A DNA stretch of 64,000 bases from Styela clava (Eukaryota > Chordata > Ascidiacea > Stolidobranchia > Styelidae), in NCBI RefSeq assembly GCF_964204865.1, contig NC_135257.1:7152151-7216150 (forward strand), read 5' to 3'. Below the pieces are notes generated by a model. The model did not search any database and was not told the origin of the DNA. It saw nothing but the letters and a program-made list of their open reading frames with translations. The translations under genes and the position numbers were made by a program. This document shows, one piece after another, positions 1-12,758 of the stretch (the first letter of the stretch is position 1; each line of letters begins with the position of its first letter).

Positions 1-1926
1 GCAAGTTAAATAGATGTGCTCTCGAATACTGGAATCTACAACGCAGCTTAAAAGGTGACAATGATTCGTTACCCATAGGCGATGAATGCTTATATATATA
101 TAGTTCTATTCCAAGCCTCGATGCCCATCCTTCATACTGATGTAATAATTCTGCGGTATTTTTGGTTGACGGCGATTTATGAGGAACAACGTGTAAATGA
201 CGTGGAATAATTGCGAAAATGTGATGAATTCGGGCTTGCGGGGGTCAAATTATATTGATAGCCAAGTAGTCATGAGTCTCAAATGCCCTATTGATGAATG
301 TGGGTTGCGCAACGGAACTCGTCTCATAAAATAAAATGCCCCATCGGAACGTAAGATGTGTGAAATATTAGAATGGACATCAAGCAGGTATCTTGCCTAA
401 ATATCATTTCAAAATTGCTTTCAAATATGTGAAATCGTTATAATGGCGAAATACAAGAAACAAAAATTCTTAGAAATTCGGAATAGTTTTGCAATTTATA
501 TCGGTCGTAATTTTGCTTATTATTACGATATTTTTCGTATAAAATTTCCTGTAATTACGTGTCGTTACCACGCAAGGTATATTTATAGAATAGTTACCTA
601 TTTCTCAAAAAAATCAATTAACATTTTCTCGTCTCAGATTATTTGCTCTATTCATATTATATCATACACAAATTTTATTATTATTTTTTTGCATTTACCA
701 TACACGAATCCTATACATCTTACTGTAAAAACATAAACTTCTGGGTTCAAGGCGTCAGCAGTGGCCCGGATGGATAAAAAACACAAATGTCAAAGCAAAA
801 TCTCACCGGGGCATCGGCCTCCGATGGTTTGCTTCTAAACGACGAGGATTAATTATTTGCTAATCCACAACTACATTGACAAATCTTCACCACCACCTGC
901 AACCTCATTTGTACAATTGTGGGTGGTCCATTTCTGTTGCTTACAAAACCCAGCACTTTAGTGCTTTTAAAAATGCATAAAAGCATATAGAATGGGTCGA
1001 GAAACTAAACTATAATCGATAGCCAAGTTTGATTGCAAAAATTTCTTTATATTTTCAATACGCGCTGATAATAACGGTCTCATATTTTCCTTGTGAAGAA
1101 AATGATAATATCGAAGCAAGACTTGTCTTTTATTCAACGATGCCTATAAATTACAAAAGGCATTTTGCAATAAATCTGTGACAAGTACTTGCAAGTACTG
1201 GAACAACACTGTTTTGGATATGTATGTTGTCTTTAAATTTTTTTCCTTACATTTTCAAAAACATCTTCACGCAGATCTTTCTTAAATATCTTCACCGACG
1301 AAAGGGTAAAAAAAAATTGATTCGAACATTTTCGAAACTTTTATTCAACAATAAAAGAACATTAAAACATATGTATGAGTATTAAAAAATGAACATGTAT
1401 TTTAAAAATAACTTGAAGACAGTTAATATTAACATTGATTATTATTTTGAGGCTTGAAATGAAAAATAGAATAAAAAGTGCAACATATTTACTGACTAAC
1501 GTTTTTACTCTAACACACTCGAATATTGAAAAATATCGTAAAAATTCAAATTAAGAAAGTAAATGGGTTGTTTTATATAATAAGACTACACAAACTCCTT
1601 TTAAGTCTACCCATGGACAAATAAATTAGACAATCTAAATGCCGTTTGGCGTTGTATAAGCCGACTCCCTGAAACTACAAGGAATTTTAGTGGCCAGTTG
1701 TAAATGACCGTTAATTGAAGTATAGTACCCAACAAGAATGTACATGGTTTTGCCTATACGTCGGTTTTGTACAATATAAATTGTCATGCGCTTCTTGACC
1801 TTATCAGATCACCGGACCAGCCGGAACCCGGAACCCCGACTATAGCAATTTACAAAATCAATCGGTCAGTTTATCTACACCTTGATGATATGAATTCTGG
1901 GATGATTGTCAGCGATTTATAATCTA
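1..1926. other. AT-rich intergenic DNA, no gene seen
   Basis: No reading frame with recognisable protein similarity or convincing splice sites is visible on either strand. The 97-codon frame at 443-736 is low-complexity, rich in Ile, Tyr and Phe as expected of AT-rich DNA, and is not called. Confidence 0.6.
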
Positions 1927-1932
1927 TTTATT
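1927..1932 (-). promoter_or_regulatory. polyadenylation signal AATAAA for the GAS1-like gene
   Basis: TTTATT on the plus strand reads AATAAA on the minus strand, 56 bases past the GAS1-like stop codon. This is a suitable distance for the 3' end of that transcript. Confidence 0.5.
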
Positions 1933-1987
1933 GTTATTAAATTTATCCAGTTCAACCAACCAATAATATTAAAGTTATTTTATCCCA

Positions 1988-3878
1988 CTACTCCGTAAAT
2001 AGTACTGATATAATAACAGCAAAAAATTGCAATATTATAAAATGATACTGAGAAATAAAAAAACTTGCTGCGCTTGAATTAAGAGTCTTTCGGCTTTCAT
2101 TAGAACGATTAAAAACATTTGTAGAATTACCGCCAAACTTTCTTGAATTTTGTGAATATATTTGCGCAGATGTTTTTTGGTCCGTCAATGTCGGATTTTT
2201 GTCAACTTTTAAATTTTGTTTTGTTGATTGATCTTGAAAGTCTTTGGTATTGTCTCCAAGGGGGATATCGCAGAGATGAACAACGTTGCTTCTTATTTGT
2301 TGACACGTTGGACCTTCGGAAGTATCACAGACGCATGTATCATAGTGTGAAGTCGCTTGACGCAATCTACGAACGCTTTCTTTACAAGAGCTGCTGCAGT
2401 GAATACCATTTATAACCTGAAATAAATCAAATGCGAATAAGGACTTGCGTGTTTATTTAGTATTTTTATAAATATAATTTTACTTTATTGCCGTTTTCAG
2501 TCATTCAAATTGAATTAAGTAATTATTCTTTTCCCCATTTTGGCATGCGGCAATTCGGAACGCAAATATATAATTGAATAAAATTAAGCATGACACAGTG
2601 ACTTTCAATAACAAAGTGAACATCCAAATAAAAACATGATCAAAGCTATCAATCAAAAAAGTTGCCAAAAACCAACATCATTGCAATAAATATTTAAAAT
2701 CATTTCCTTACCTGTGAACATTTTGAGAGAAAATTCTGCTGAGCTATCCTGCAAATAGAGTTTTTTTCACATCTTTGTCGAGCCTCGGTGCAACCAATGA
2801 TTCCTGATGTTCTGCGAAATGTTCGAGGACGACATGTCTGAGCTGACCTTTGGTGAATGAAACATGTATTTTCCCAATCTTGGAGATATTTCTCTTGAGA
2901 TATTTGGGAACCATCCGTTGAATCGATTTGATTTTTTTGAAGCACTGATCCTGAAACCTGATACGCAGACGGCATGGTTTGGGCTCGACAATCACAGTGA
3001 GCCAGAAGAGCACCATACACTGTTTCATTTAGCATCATCAAAGAATGAACGCATTTTGTTGAGCATTTGCTGCTTCGAGAAGCCATAGAAAAATATCGTA
3101 ATACCGAGTATGGGTCTGTATATTTTTCTGATAGAAAGTATTGCCCCATCCAAAATACAGATTTTTGTCTCTGCGTTCTTTTCCGTCTTCTCGTCACTCT
3201 TGCTTCGCTTCTCATTTTTTGTTCTACTTCATACACATCTCTTTTCACGCTTCTCCTGCGCGAATTGTGATGACGTTTTCTATCTGGAATTGGACGGCGA
3301 CGAGTTCGTTTGGTTTCCAAAGCATCGCTAGGGAAAAATTCATCTGATTCTTCGTCTTCTGTATTTAATATTGACAAATCTTTATCAGTACACGAAGACA
3401 AGAAATTTTTATATTTCCAATAACAATTTGTATCAGCCATACAAAGTTTATAAGCGTCTGCGCAATGCAATCGCCAGTTTAATTCTTCCGAAGAATCCTG
3501 GGGAATGAGTAACGGATACAATTTTTTAATCACCAGTTCCCTAGTTCCAGTACGTAAACTATTCCAAACTTTCCAAATAGATTCCCTCGTCACTGATATT
3601 TTTTGATTCCGTTCATTTGTAGAACCGTACTTTCCAGTGATACTCTTTCCTTGGGTTTCTGTTACCCACGCGTCGACCGCGTCCGACCATTTTGACCCTT
3701 CCCTCACCGTCGTCGACGCTTGATTTTTCCGCAAGATTTCAAATATATCTTCGAGCTCGTTTATCGTCCGTCGATGCTCGTAATCCAACCGAGCAGACGT
3801 GGTGTGCCACGTAAATATGATAACTACTATTGACCAAAGAAACAGTCTTTGCTGAATACAATTTCCTTGATTTTTCAT
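1988..3878 (-). CDS. GAS1: GAS1-like GPI-anchored receptor (GDNF/GAS1 domains), two exons
   Basis: Exon 1 is 3878-2712 and exon 2 is 2416-1988 on the minus strand. The join (CAG|GTAAGG ... TTTCAG|GTT) is phase 0 and gives about 531 residues. Known GAS1 is a GPI-anchored Hedgehog co-receptor related to GDNF receptor alpha. Seen here: a signal peptide at the start, and a first cysteine domain (LHCADAYKLCMADTNCYWKY, later CSTKCVHSLMMLNETVYG) split by a long Arg/Lys-rich insert. The second domain has GCTEARQRC, then KCSQVINGIHC across the intron and CVCDTSEGPTC, closely matching vertebrate GAS1. The C-terminus is a hydrophobic tail (HFIILQFFAVIISVLF) expected of a GPI signal. An in-frame Met lies 23 codons upstream at 3947; I chose 3878 because it puts the hydrophobic core in signal-peptide position. 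Vertebrate GAS1 is intronless and about 345 residues, so the intron and extra length are unusual. A GFRA-like paralogue is the alternative. Confidence 0.85.
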
Positions 3879-3947
3879 AGGTAATTTTCTCTTAGGTAAA
3901 AGAGTCCAAGTGTTGGTATAGAAATTCGATATCTGCATTATTAACAT

Positions 3948-6900
3948 TACTCATTTGAAATAATGTTAGCTATAGCTGCAAACAAGTAAATTATGATATA
4001 TTTCGTCGTTTGAGTAACTTCTAATTCTTCACTTATAAATCGAATACAAAATTCAGTACCAGTATGAAGCATTCCTACATAAGTTTTCTAGATCCTTACA
4101 CCTATGCAACTATTCTGAAACTGCCTGGTGCATCATAAATTTCTTGCTAATATAGAGACATAGCTAAACTCATTTACGTCCTGTTATTCCCCTTTTGCGA
4201 ATGGTTGGGGCGGTATTTTTTCTCTCCTGCGACAAAAGACAAAAAGAAGCATACCAAATGGGATACTCAAAACATCGCTAAATTTAACGTAATATCAGTC
4301 AAAAAATGATTCAAAAAAGTGTGTCATTCAAAAATAAAATATATCGCAAAAAAAGAGAAACGTGAAATTTGTTGAACTACAATTTTCTTATTCCCGGTAT
4401 TATTTATGAACTGTATTATTGTGGCTACTCGTTCTCATCGTGAATGCATACTGCCAAAATAGTTTTTCACCTCTACACAATTTGATCGCATATAAAAAGG
4501 ATAATTGTATTTAACATACCAGGAAAAAAGACAGAAATCGGGAAAAATTTCAATTCGTGTACATGTATAGAATTCGTTTTCTCTGAAGCAATAGCGACTT
4601 AATCGTAAATGTTACGAATAATCGTGGTTTTAGAAAAGACAGTTAGGCAATGGATGCCCATAGTATATATTAATTTACTAAATAAACATTAGAGATACAT
4701 TTCCCATAAGCTAACCTCGGCTAACAATATTTGCTAATTTTTCATTATAATATAAGCAAAGAGTGTTCATTACAAAATGATACACTGAAAAAATAAACAA
4801 ACAAGACATGAACAAAAACAAATAATTAAAATGTGAACAATGAATTATGTAAATCCTCCAACGTGACTTGATGGAATGAATGTGGTAACTTTCTAGCATT
4901 CAAGTACAACCTGCAATCCTATTAAGAGAGTAAAGTTGAGAAGTCAACTTTATTACACAATGGACAATTACTACACCTCGTCCGGATGACAGCGCAGCCG
5001 CTGCCGTTCAGTCAATATGAAAATGGCACATATTCAAGAAGAAATTTACTCGAGGCTAACGATTCTTGAAAAACAGGCAGTGGACATGAAAATCTTGAGC
5101 TATTCTGTCAAGGTATCGTACCGAGGCATCAATATTCTAATAAAAAAACATTCACGAGGCAGTTATAGTACAAAGTACAACCATTTTAAAACGTATATAT
5201 TTATTCTCAGGAAAGTGCTGGGCACTGTACCTTCCTGTAACCTGAAGCACAACACAGTGCAAAAAATCTGATCATTTTCTTGAAACATGGATAGCAAAGT
5301 ATCAGATTGGGATATCTGGAAATTTATGAATGATTTGGCTGTTTCTAGCACATAAACAAACAAACAATTAATCCATCATGTGGGGTTGGGGCTAATTGAC
5401 TCAGTAGTTTTATACCTAGTATATACTTTGTCGAATTATTATATAGTATATACTTTGTCAAATATTTAGTCGATGTCTAAAACGATGAGCCAACTACATG
5501 TAAATCCAATTACAAGTAAACAACGTAATAACTACGTAATATTAGCCAAAAGTGGGTCATGAATGCGGTCGCAAAGGCATTCGAAGGCAAAAGCTTTATT
5601 TATTCATTGATATCCTGTCTAACTGCATTTTCTAGTTGCATTTCTAAATTAGTCATACGAAAAGTGAAGGGTTTGCATCTTGACTTATACGCTGTCTGAA
5701 CTTAAAAGGTCTCGATGGCATAGTAAAGAATTTAGACGAGCTTTGGGTCGTATACTCAGATGCGGATTTGTTTTATCATTTCGAAATTCTCCTACGGGGG
5801 GCCGATTCATAGGTGACATAACACTCTTCATCCTTTCATTATATGTGGATTTAAACCTGTCCCCATCGGCTCGCGAGATTGGCGCTGCATAACGAGCTAG
5901 AACTAATCTCCAAAATATTTTCAAAATAACGATGGTCGACCCCGAAAATACCTCGCTGCTCATTTTGCCGAACGACAGATTACCGTATCATATATCGTTC
6001 CTATTCGTGTCTAATTCTAACTTGGGTTTGTGTTCTATTTTGATTTGTCATAGATTTATATCTTCGAAAGAATTCTTATGAATGTTTGCATAAAAAATAA
6101 AATGAGAAAGCCGATATATACACCAAACATATGAAACCACCTCCATATCATCAGTTGAACTATGAAATTATCGGAGTCATAAATATAGAGACTGTTTAGA
6201 ACAAAAAATCACCATCTTGAAATGCTGCAATCTAATTTTTCCTCGGTCCTTAAAGCGTTTCGATTTTTTGAGAGATCTCTGGGTGGTTACGAACAAATGT
6301 ATCGTTGTGATATGATTCGCAGCCAAAAAGTTTTTGCTCCGTCATAAGAAAAAGAATGCAAAAAATGTTTTAGTAGAAATAACTTCAGAAAGGTTTAACG
6401 GAATGGTTCTTCAGATGGCTTGAAGCGAAAATTCTGTATACACAAAGGCCATCTGTTTTAAGACAAAATGGCGGATTTTTTTTTTATATTTTTTTTTCCG
6501 AAACAATCAATTTTACTAGTGTAAACACGATTTTATTTGTCAATCCGAGAGTGTGTGAAAGAGAGAAGCGAATCTCATATTGTACCCGTTTTGGATTCGA
6601 GAAAAAGTCATTACGCCAATATGATTTTTTTGTATCATTATACCATATAAATGAAAATTCTAGAAACATTTTCTACAATTAGTTACAATTCCAATATTAT
6701 AAATATACTCCATATTTTAAAATTTGAAATAAATCATGATTTTGTGAAATAATAATAAAATTTGCAAGAACAAACAGATAACAGGATTAAAAATTGTTTA
6801 ATCAATTCGTACTGGCTTAGCAAGGTACGGTATCCTTTATATTGAGATAATGAAAACAAATCTAAAAACTACTCTTCATTTAGTTTTTTCTGTCTGAAAC

Positions 6901-9900
6901 TATGAAACTCACTAAATTGCACTTGCATTGCAATCCGCTTTGTAAAAATACTTTCAATGCAAACCAAAAATATCTAAAGGTGTAGAAAGTGCTTCACAGC
7001 GTCTCTTTTTACCATCGTGTGGAGTGAAATTTCAAAAGAATCTATCATACATTCCTTCAACATTATATCAGGAACTCCCTGATCATAACACTAAACTAAA
7101 TTTATTGTATTACCTCCGCCTATTAAAATATGGATATGCTGACTGTTTGGCGCATATTGATATCAACTCGAGCGGCGCGACTCGCGCGAGCGACTTATTT
7201 TAAACTAGCACATCACTCGTCCGTTCGATCGACCACACACGCAGTCGCCACCAGGTGTAGTGACGTCAAATTGCGTCCAGATTGCGGGCATAGTACCAAA
7301 TATGTTGTCGCGAGATTTGTACAATATCACGTTAGATTGATAGTTGCTTTCTCATCGTACATGTGATTGAAATCCTCCCATGCTTGGAATAAGATGTAAA
7401 AGGTTCATCCATGAGTTCACGGATTAGTGCGCAAATTAGATAAACAACATGTAGACATATTCGTTCCATCTCTATTTTGACAGCATGGCCCATTGCGCCC
7501 TCGGTAGCCTATAGTCTGTGGTTAATGAATATTATATCGTATGATTACGTCAGAAGATCACCAAGAATAACCCACATCCACATTTTAAGAGGTAATTGAA
7601 CATTCGACATGTTATGTTCAGAAAAAAAGTGCAAGAAAAATGATGATATTGAGTGTAAGAATGAAAAACGTATTTTCAGAAATTATGCTCCTCTAGTTCC
7701 AATTTATTATTTTTTACGATAAGGAAAGCACAGATTTATTAACAGATTAATATACGGATTAATATACTAGCGAGAAAAAGTGTTTATAGACAATAGAAAA
7801 CCTCCCAAGTCTTTTCGTAATGTTTGTAAATCATACATCCTGATAATACAAAAAAGTTAAGAAATTAAAGCGCACTTAATTGCAAAAAGACAACTACGAC
7901 AAGACTAATTGTGTAGCGCGAGAAAATCCCGCATCGCAGTCTCAGCTACATTTAGTTAGTCAAAGTCGTGTTCTTGGTATGCTTGTGGGATTTCATGCAG
8001 ACGAAATATTTATTTTTGTACTCTCTTGTTAACGGAGAAACGTAATATTAATGGCAGAAGCAATTTATCTTTCACCACGGGGGGAAAGGTCATTCGTCGG
8101 CTTTCCTGGTACCAAATCGAAGGTGTTGGTAATTATATACTAAAAGTAAGGGGATGAAAAGAGCGAAATTGCAACCGAATATGCAAACCGGACAAAAAAA
8201 AAGGAATCCGGAGATTTGAATGTTGGTGATTTGTCTCTTATTGGATAGAAGTTGTTTTCTCTTTCTTTTCCTGAACTTGTCAAAGTCTGACCATGTTTGG
8301 CGTTTATCAAAAGCAGGAGTTGTTTTAGTTGATATTAGTGTAGCAAATTCAATAAATGGAAATCAGAATATTTTGCATCTGTTGCTTATTATTGTGAATC
8401 TTTGTTTGACCAAGATTAGTATTTATGTAAAATGCTTGTAAATAAACTGTACATCGACAATTTCTATAAATAAATCGTATTTATGTAGAACTGTTTATGG
8501 TGGAGTCGATTGGAATATGTATCCATACAATTTTAAATTTTGCAAAATAACTACTGCTGCAAAATTTTACTCCACTTTACCGACAGAAAATGAGAAGTTT
8601 GTCAATACAGAAATTAAATCTATACATTATTAGTTGCTGTAGTTGCAGCGCGCGTCTGTCTTATCAAAAACACAATTTGAATTAAAAAAAAATTATTCCG
8701 AAAGTGTGATAAAATGTAAAAGTTTTGCAAGAAATTTAAAAGCTGGGTTTCAAGTTTCTATGTGAAAAATTTCAATTGTAAGTCCCTGCTTTTATATTTA
8801 TGAACCGAAAGTCAATTACGTCAACTTGAAAACTTTCTGACACACCCTTCAAAACGATCGACAAGTCACGTCCATTTCTAGGTGTATTTTAAATAATCCC
8901 ATGAGATGAAAGAAATGTCAATACAGCAGCTGATTGCTGCTTTTCTAACAAACTTGCAGTCGACCTTATTAACAGTCGCATGCTTGTGGTTTGGGTATGT
9001 CTCATTATCAGTCAATTACTATTATATTAATCACGGGAGAGATGAAAGACGTGGACAAATGCACGCGATCTCAATGTCACTACGATATGGGTGTCAGACT
9101 TTTATTCCGTGAGATGAAAGTCTTTTGTATTTGTGATTATAAGAAATGAGCACGTCAATTGTCATTTATTTGTTCACAATTAGTGAATTTAATTGAATAT
9201 CGTTGACAGTGAAAGTAATTATCAATTATTTGAATGATTGATTCGCGTTTGACATCGTTTCACTATTTGAAGGTACACCCGATATTTATCAGGGGTGGGG
9301 TCGAAACCTCCTTCTTTTGAAATGTTAAAAAATAAAACATTTTTCCGTATCATACATAAGAATTTTTCGTAGCTTTTTCAAGAGTCTTAAACACCGACGT
9401 TTCCGGGTCCGCTAGCTGTTGCGGTCTAACTTGGCGATTGCCCCCCCCCCCCCCTCAAAATTCCTGACGCCCCTGTTCCAGGTATAACGATTTATTCTTT
9501 CTTTTTCAAATGATTGGTTTTGATTCGAACTTGAGTCTTTTTGTAAGCAATCCCGCATTTTAAACATTTTGATCACTTCAGTTATTCTGTCTTATATCAT
9601 TGTATTGCTGTTGTTTATTTACCGTTCTATTTGATGTGTATTTATACAATAATCAAATTAAACGTATCTATATACTTTTATTCCAACCTGATAAATGCGG
9701 GTAGATGATTTATTGGTCATTAAAGGCTTGACGACGATTGTCATATTAGGTTAAAATAGAATACACTTGTGTGGAATTCGTCCAGCAAAATTTGTGCTCG
9801 CTTAGAGTGTATTATTTGTAGACTTAACCGACACGCGTTGTTGTGTAGCTCCAACAAATATACATACCACGCCACAATAGGGAATTCGTGTGATGATTGG

Positions 9901-10380
9901 CCATATAATAATATTATCATTTCTAATTCTAACTAGTGATGGGTAACAAGCTTGAATTTTGACTGTATGGGAAATGTTGCTGGCTTTATATATAAAACTC
10001 AATCAAATTCAGGTCTGATACGAGTCCAACGACGTCGAAACTTTTTAATGAATTGGTTAAAAATATATTTTTAGTATGGAAAAGGAGACATGTTGGTCAT
10101 AGGTATTTGATAAATGTCCGCATCAACGACAAACTTGCTGTTGCATCGTATCTGCAAGTCTTATAACCTTTGCATGGTATTGAGCTTGCAGCATGCAGAA
10201 CTTATGTTGGGACCGAGGCAATGCTTAGTACTTGACAAGAGAGCTATGCTACAAATCATTTACATTACCTGTAGCCTACCTTCAGCTTAACATAAAAACT
10301 CCTGTCTCCGAGTACATTATCTTTAACAATAACTTACCGTACTAAGTATACAGAGACGCGTTCCCATAAATAGAAAACAG
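3948..10380. other. long gene-poor region
   Basis: No gene can be supported. Weak points of interest are a possible short first exon at 5017-5112 (MKMAHIQEEIYSRLTILEKQ onward, followed by gtatcg), a GPCR helix-8-like motif at about 5719-5763, and a CpG-richer patch at 7150-7330. A 14-base C run at 9441-9454 lies just inside a GACGCCCCTG hAT-type end. The rest is AT-rich with no recognised content. Confidence 0.5.
9288..9478. mobile_element. possible hAT-type element fragment with poly-C run
   Basis: The stretch begins CAGGGGTGGGGTCG at about 9290 and ends GACGCCCCTG at about 9477. Both match the CAGGGG... terminal style of hAT elements. The candidate 8-bp flanks do not match each other, so it may be a composite or decayed copy. 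A homopolymer of 14 C at 9441-9454 lies inside. Confidence 0.3.
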
Positions 10381-11340
10381 CGGAATTTTAGATGAAATAT
10401 CAGATCTCATAGGAAATTTAGGAACGAATAAAGGTAATAGCCTTCTAGCGACAACAACAATTCTTCAACCACTGAAAATTTCAAAGCAATTGGTCCAGCA
10501 ATTGAAGAGAAAGGCGATTTTTTCATAACAACAACAAGAAAAAAAGGAATACTTCCAACAAGATGATCAACAGCTACAACATAATAACAAAATGATTCCT
10601 ATATGTAGCCTATAGGGCTGGGAATGGTTAACCGGTTAACCGATTTCATATGGTTAACGGTTATGATTTATTTTAACCGTTAACTGACATCTCAGGTACA
10701 AATCATCTTTATACCGTACAATTTCGTCAAATATGATTACGTCATCGCAAATTTATCTTTTGCGGCGTTTAATTCAAAAAAATATTACTAACTGTGTGGG
10801 TAAGGAATCAATAAATGTGAAAAATAATGGAAGCACCAAGGTTGCTGATAATGAAAATTTACAATGATGAATTCAGAATCAGTTTTCGGTCGATTTCGAA
10901 ATATATTGTTCACGATTTCATTGCAAAATCGGATATTCAATGTCATACAATAAGTGTGCAGTTGATGCCGTTTTTTTATGATATATATATATCTCGAAGT
11001 GGAATTTGCACATAGAACACTCAAAATTTGTCACATAAATGACGTTTAACAACGGAATCGGGTTTTCTGAAATATTTCCACATGCCCGAACCACGCTGCC
11101 TATTTTTTGCAGCGTAGGAATCATGAAAATATTTCGATTCGTGAATAATTTTGAGCGATACCGGGATAAGAACACGTGAAATTGCTTTATAACCATTGTG
11201 ACGTAACAAGCTGAAATTATAATTATTACGTCAAACGTCACGTGGCGGTTAACCGGTTAATTTTACCCGGTTAACGGTCAAAGTGTTTTCACTAATATTC
11301 CCAGCCCTAGTAGCCTACATTTCGTGTTCAATAAACTGCA
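10381..11340 (+). repeat. SINE-like repeat copy interrupted by a hAT MITE
   Basis: The 10381-10612 part carries the family core (CTGAAAATTTCAAAGCAATT then GGTCCAG) and an AAC-rich tail. It resumes at 11318 with CATTTCGTGTTCAATAAA, the tail end seen uninterrupted at 34340 and 15450. The MITE at 10613-11309 splits it. Other copies lie near 15237, 34273, 38380, 39993, 53965, 54784 (minus) and 55117 (minus). The 3' AAC tail resembles LINE/SINE 3' ends. No Pol III box was found in this copy, so it could be a LINE 3' fragment. Confidence 0.65.
10613..11309. mobile_element. hAT-type MITE, 697 bp, perfect 8-bp TSD
   Basis: The terminal inverted repeat is TAGGGCTGGGAAT at the left and ATTCCCAGCCCTA at the right. 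The direct repeat GTAGCCTA flanks it at 10605-10612 and 11310-11317. Subterminal palindromes TTAACCGGTTAA occur near both ends. Internal reading frames lack transposase similarity, so it is non-autonomous. A lone end of the same type (TAGGGCTGGGCA) is seen near 52458. Confidence 0.85.
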
Positions 11341-12600
11341 AAGTACTATACAGTTCTCTTACATTTCCAAAAATAATAGAAAAAAATGGTGTAGTCGTGA
11401 CTTGGCGGGTCACCATAAAAAACATAGTGCGATCCTCTCCAAGCCGTCAAGTTATTCTCAAGACAATTGCTGATCACAAGATGGCAGTGATAACTAATAT
11501 TTTTCCAAAATGACTGTGAAACGTAAATGCATCGCCGTGAACTTGAATGGTGAAAACTTGTAAAATAAAATACTATAGTTCTTAACTCAGATTTCAAGGT
11601 TATGTGAAACGCAACTGGGGATAGTGTATACACGAACGTAAGCGTCTCGCCCACGTTCCAAGTTTGTTTTGGGCGTCACCTGCTCTTTTGTGCGGGATAT
11701 TCCTTAATCGCTTCACGCCTTCCATTGGTCAATCAAATGTCGCTACACGCATGCGAGCGATGTACACTGCCGCGGATTTAGGACTGATGTTGTCAGTTGG
11801 TTCTGGCGTGAGAAGTTAAAGCTAAGCTCGTTTTGATAAGTTTATCAGAACTGGCGCGTAACGACTGATCCGTGAGTGTTCAGGCATTTTTACCCGGAGC
11901 AACGGTTGATGTACGGTACCAGTAAATATACATTTTGGAACAGTGCTTGAGCTAACCATTTGTCGTAATGCATTTTTCAATTGGTCTATTATTAGGGGTA
12001 GCCTACTTTGGTAGCCATTACTGGTTACTGCAATTTTAAATGATGGCGAATAGTCTGTTTTTATTCTTCACGATACCGCCTGTGCGGTATACTAGGACTG
12101 TCCTAAGTCGGGTAAGACGAGTAGCAAAACCTGAGACCTCAATTCATAATTTCAAATCTGAATCCGAATATACCGGCTTCGAATCCGACTCTCCAGCCTT
12201 CTGTAAGTGCAAAGGAAAATGGAAATGAAATGAGGGGATGTATAAGATCTGCACAGTCAAGATCTCGCGTGTTTTTCCGCTGGATATTATCCTAACATAC
12301 ATCAGTTTTGCTATACGCGAGGCCTTGATAATCTTTAAACAGAATCGCCTCTTTATATTCTAAAGCAGCAACCTTTTTAAAGCCAAGTCTACTTTTTGGG
12401 TACAGATTAGGGCGATTGGGAGAGTTTTAAATGGCCCGTCACATTACTGAGGTCAAATAAATATTAGGATGGTCGTTATAATAATTAACATAGTGTCATT
12501 CGCAGTTCCCATATTAGTGTGAATTATACAAGAATAGCAGGACCAAATTTAATTGATGTAGCTTATTTATAAGCTCCGTTATTGAGCTTATTTTGAAAAA
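11341..12600. other. non-coding stretch with a promoter-like patch
   Basis: No gene is recognised. The segment 11640-11900 is richer in GC and CpG than its surroundings and holds an inverted CCAAT box (CCATTGGTCAATCA near 11725). It could be a promoter or first-exon region for something to the right, but no coding exon could be joined to it. Confidence 0.3.
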
Positions 12601-12670
12601 TACTTGCGGGTCACTCATATGATCTTCACGGGCGACCTGGTGCCCGCGGGCAACGCGTTGGGGACCCCTG
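12600..12670. mobile_element. terminal fragment of a hAT-type element
   Basis: The sequence runs through GCCCGCGGGC and ends TTGGGGACCCCTG at 12670. This is the reverse complement of the CAGGGGTCCCCAA end typical of hAT elements with GGGCC-rich subterminal DNA. The opposite end was not located, so only one terminus is claimed. Confidence 0.45.
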
Positions 12671-12758
12671 TTCTAAAGCGTCTTTTTTGTTCAAGCAACA
12701 TTGGAATTACCGCTCTGGAAACCTTCTTTCGTGGCCTCGTTTTCCATATTATTTTCAG

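Noticed and set aside
443-736. 97-codon open frame
   Set aside because: Ile/Tyr/Phe-rich text typical of AT-rich non-coding DNA, with no domain, splice site or signal supporting it.
2143-2415. 90-codon plus-strand frame
   Set aside because: It lies opposite GAS1-like exon 2, which is strongly supported on the minus strand.
7130-7366. 78-codon frame in the CpG-richer patch
   Set aside because: Arg/Ala/Thr content follows from GC composition. There is no recognised similarity.
12040-12228. 62-codon frame after the CCAAT patch
   Set aside because: No splice or family support. The text resembles no known N-terminus.
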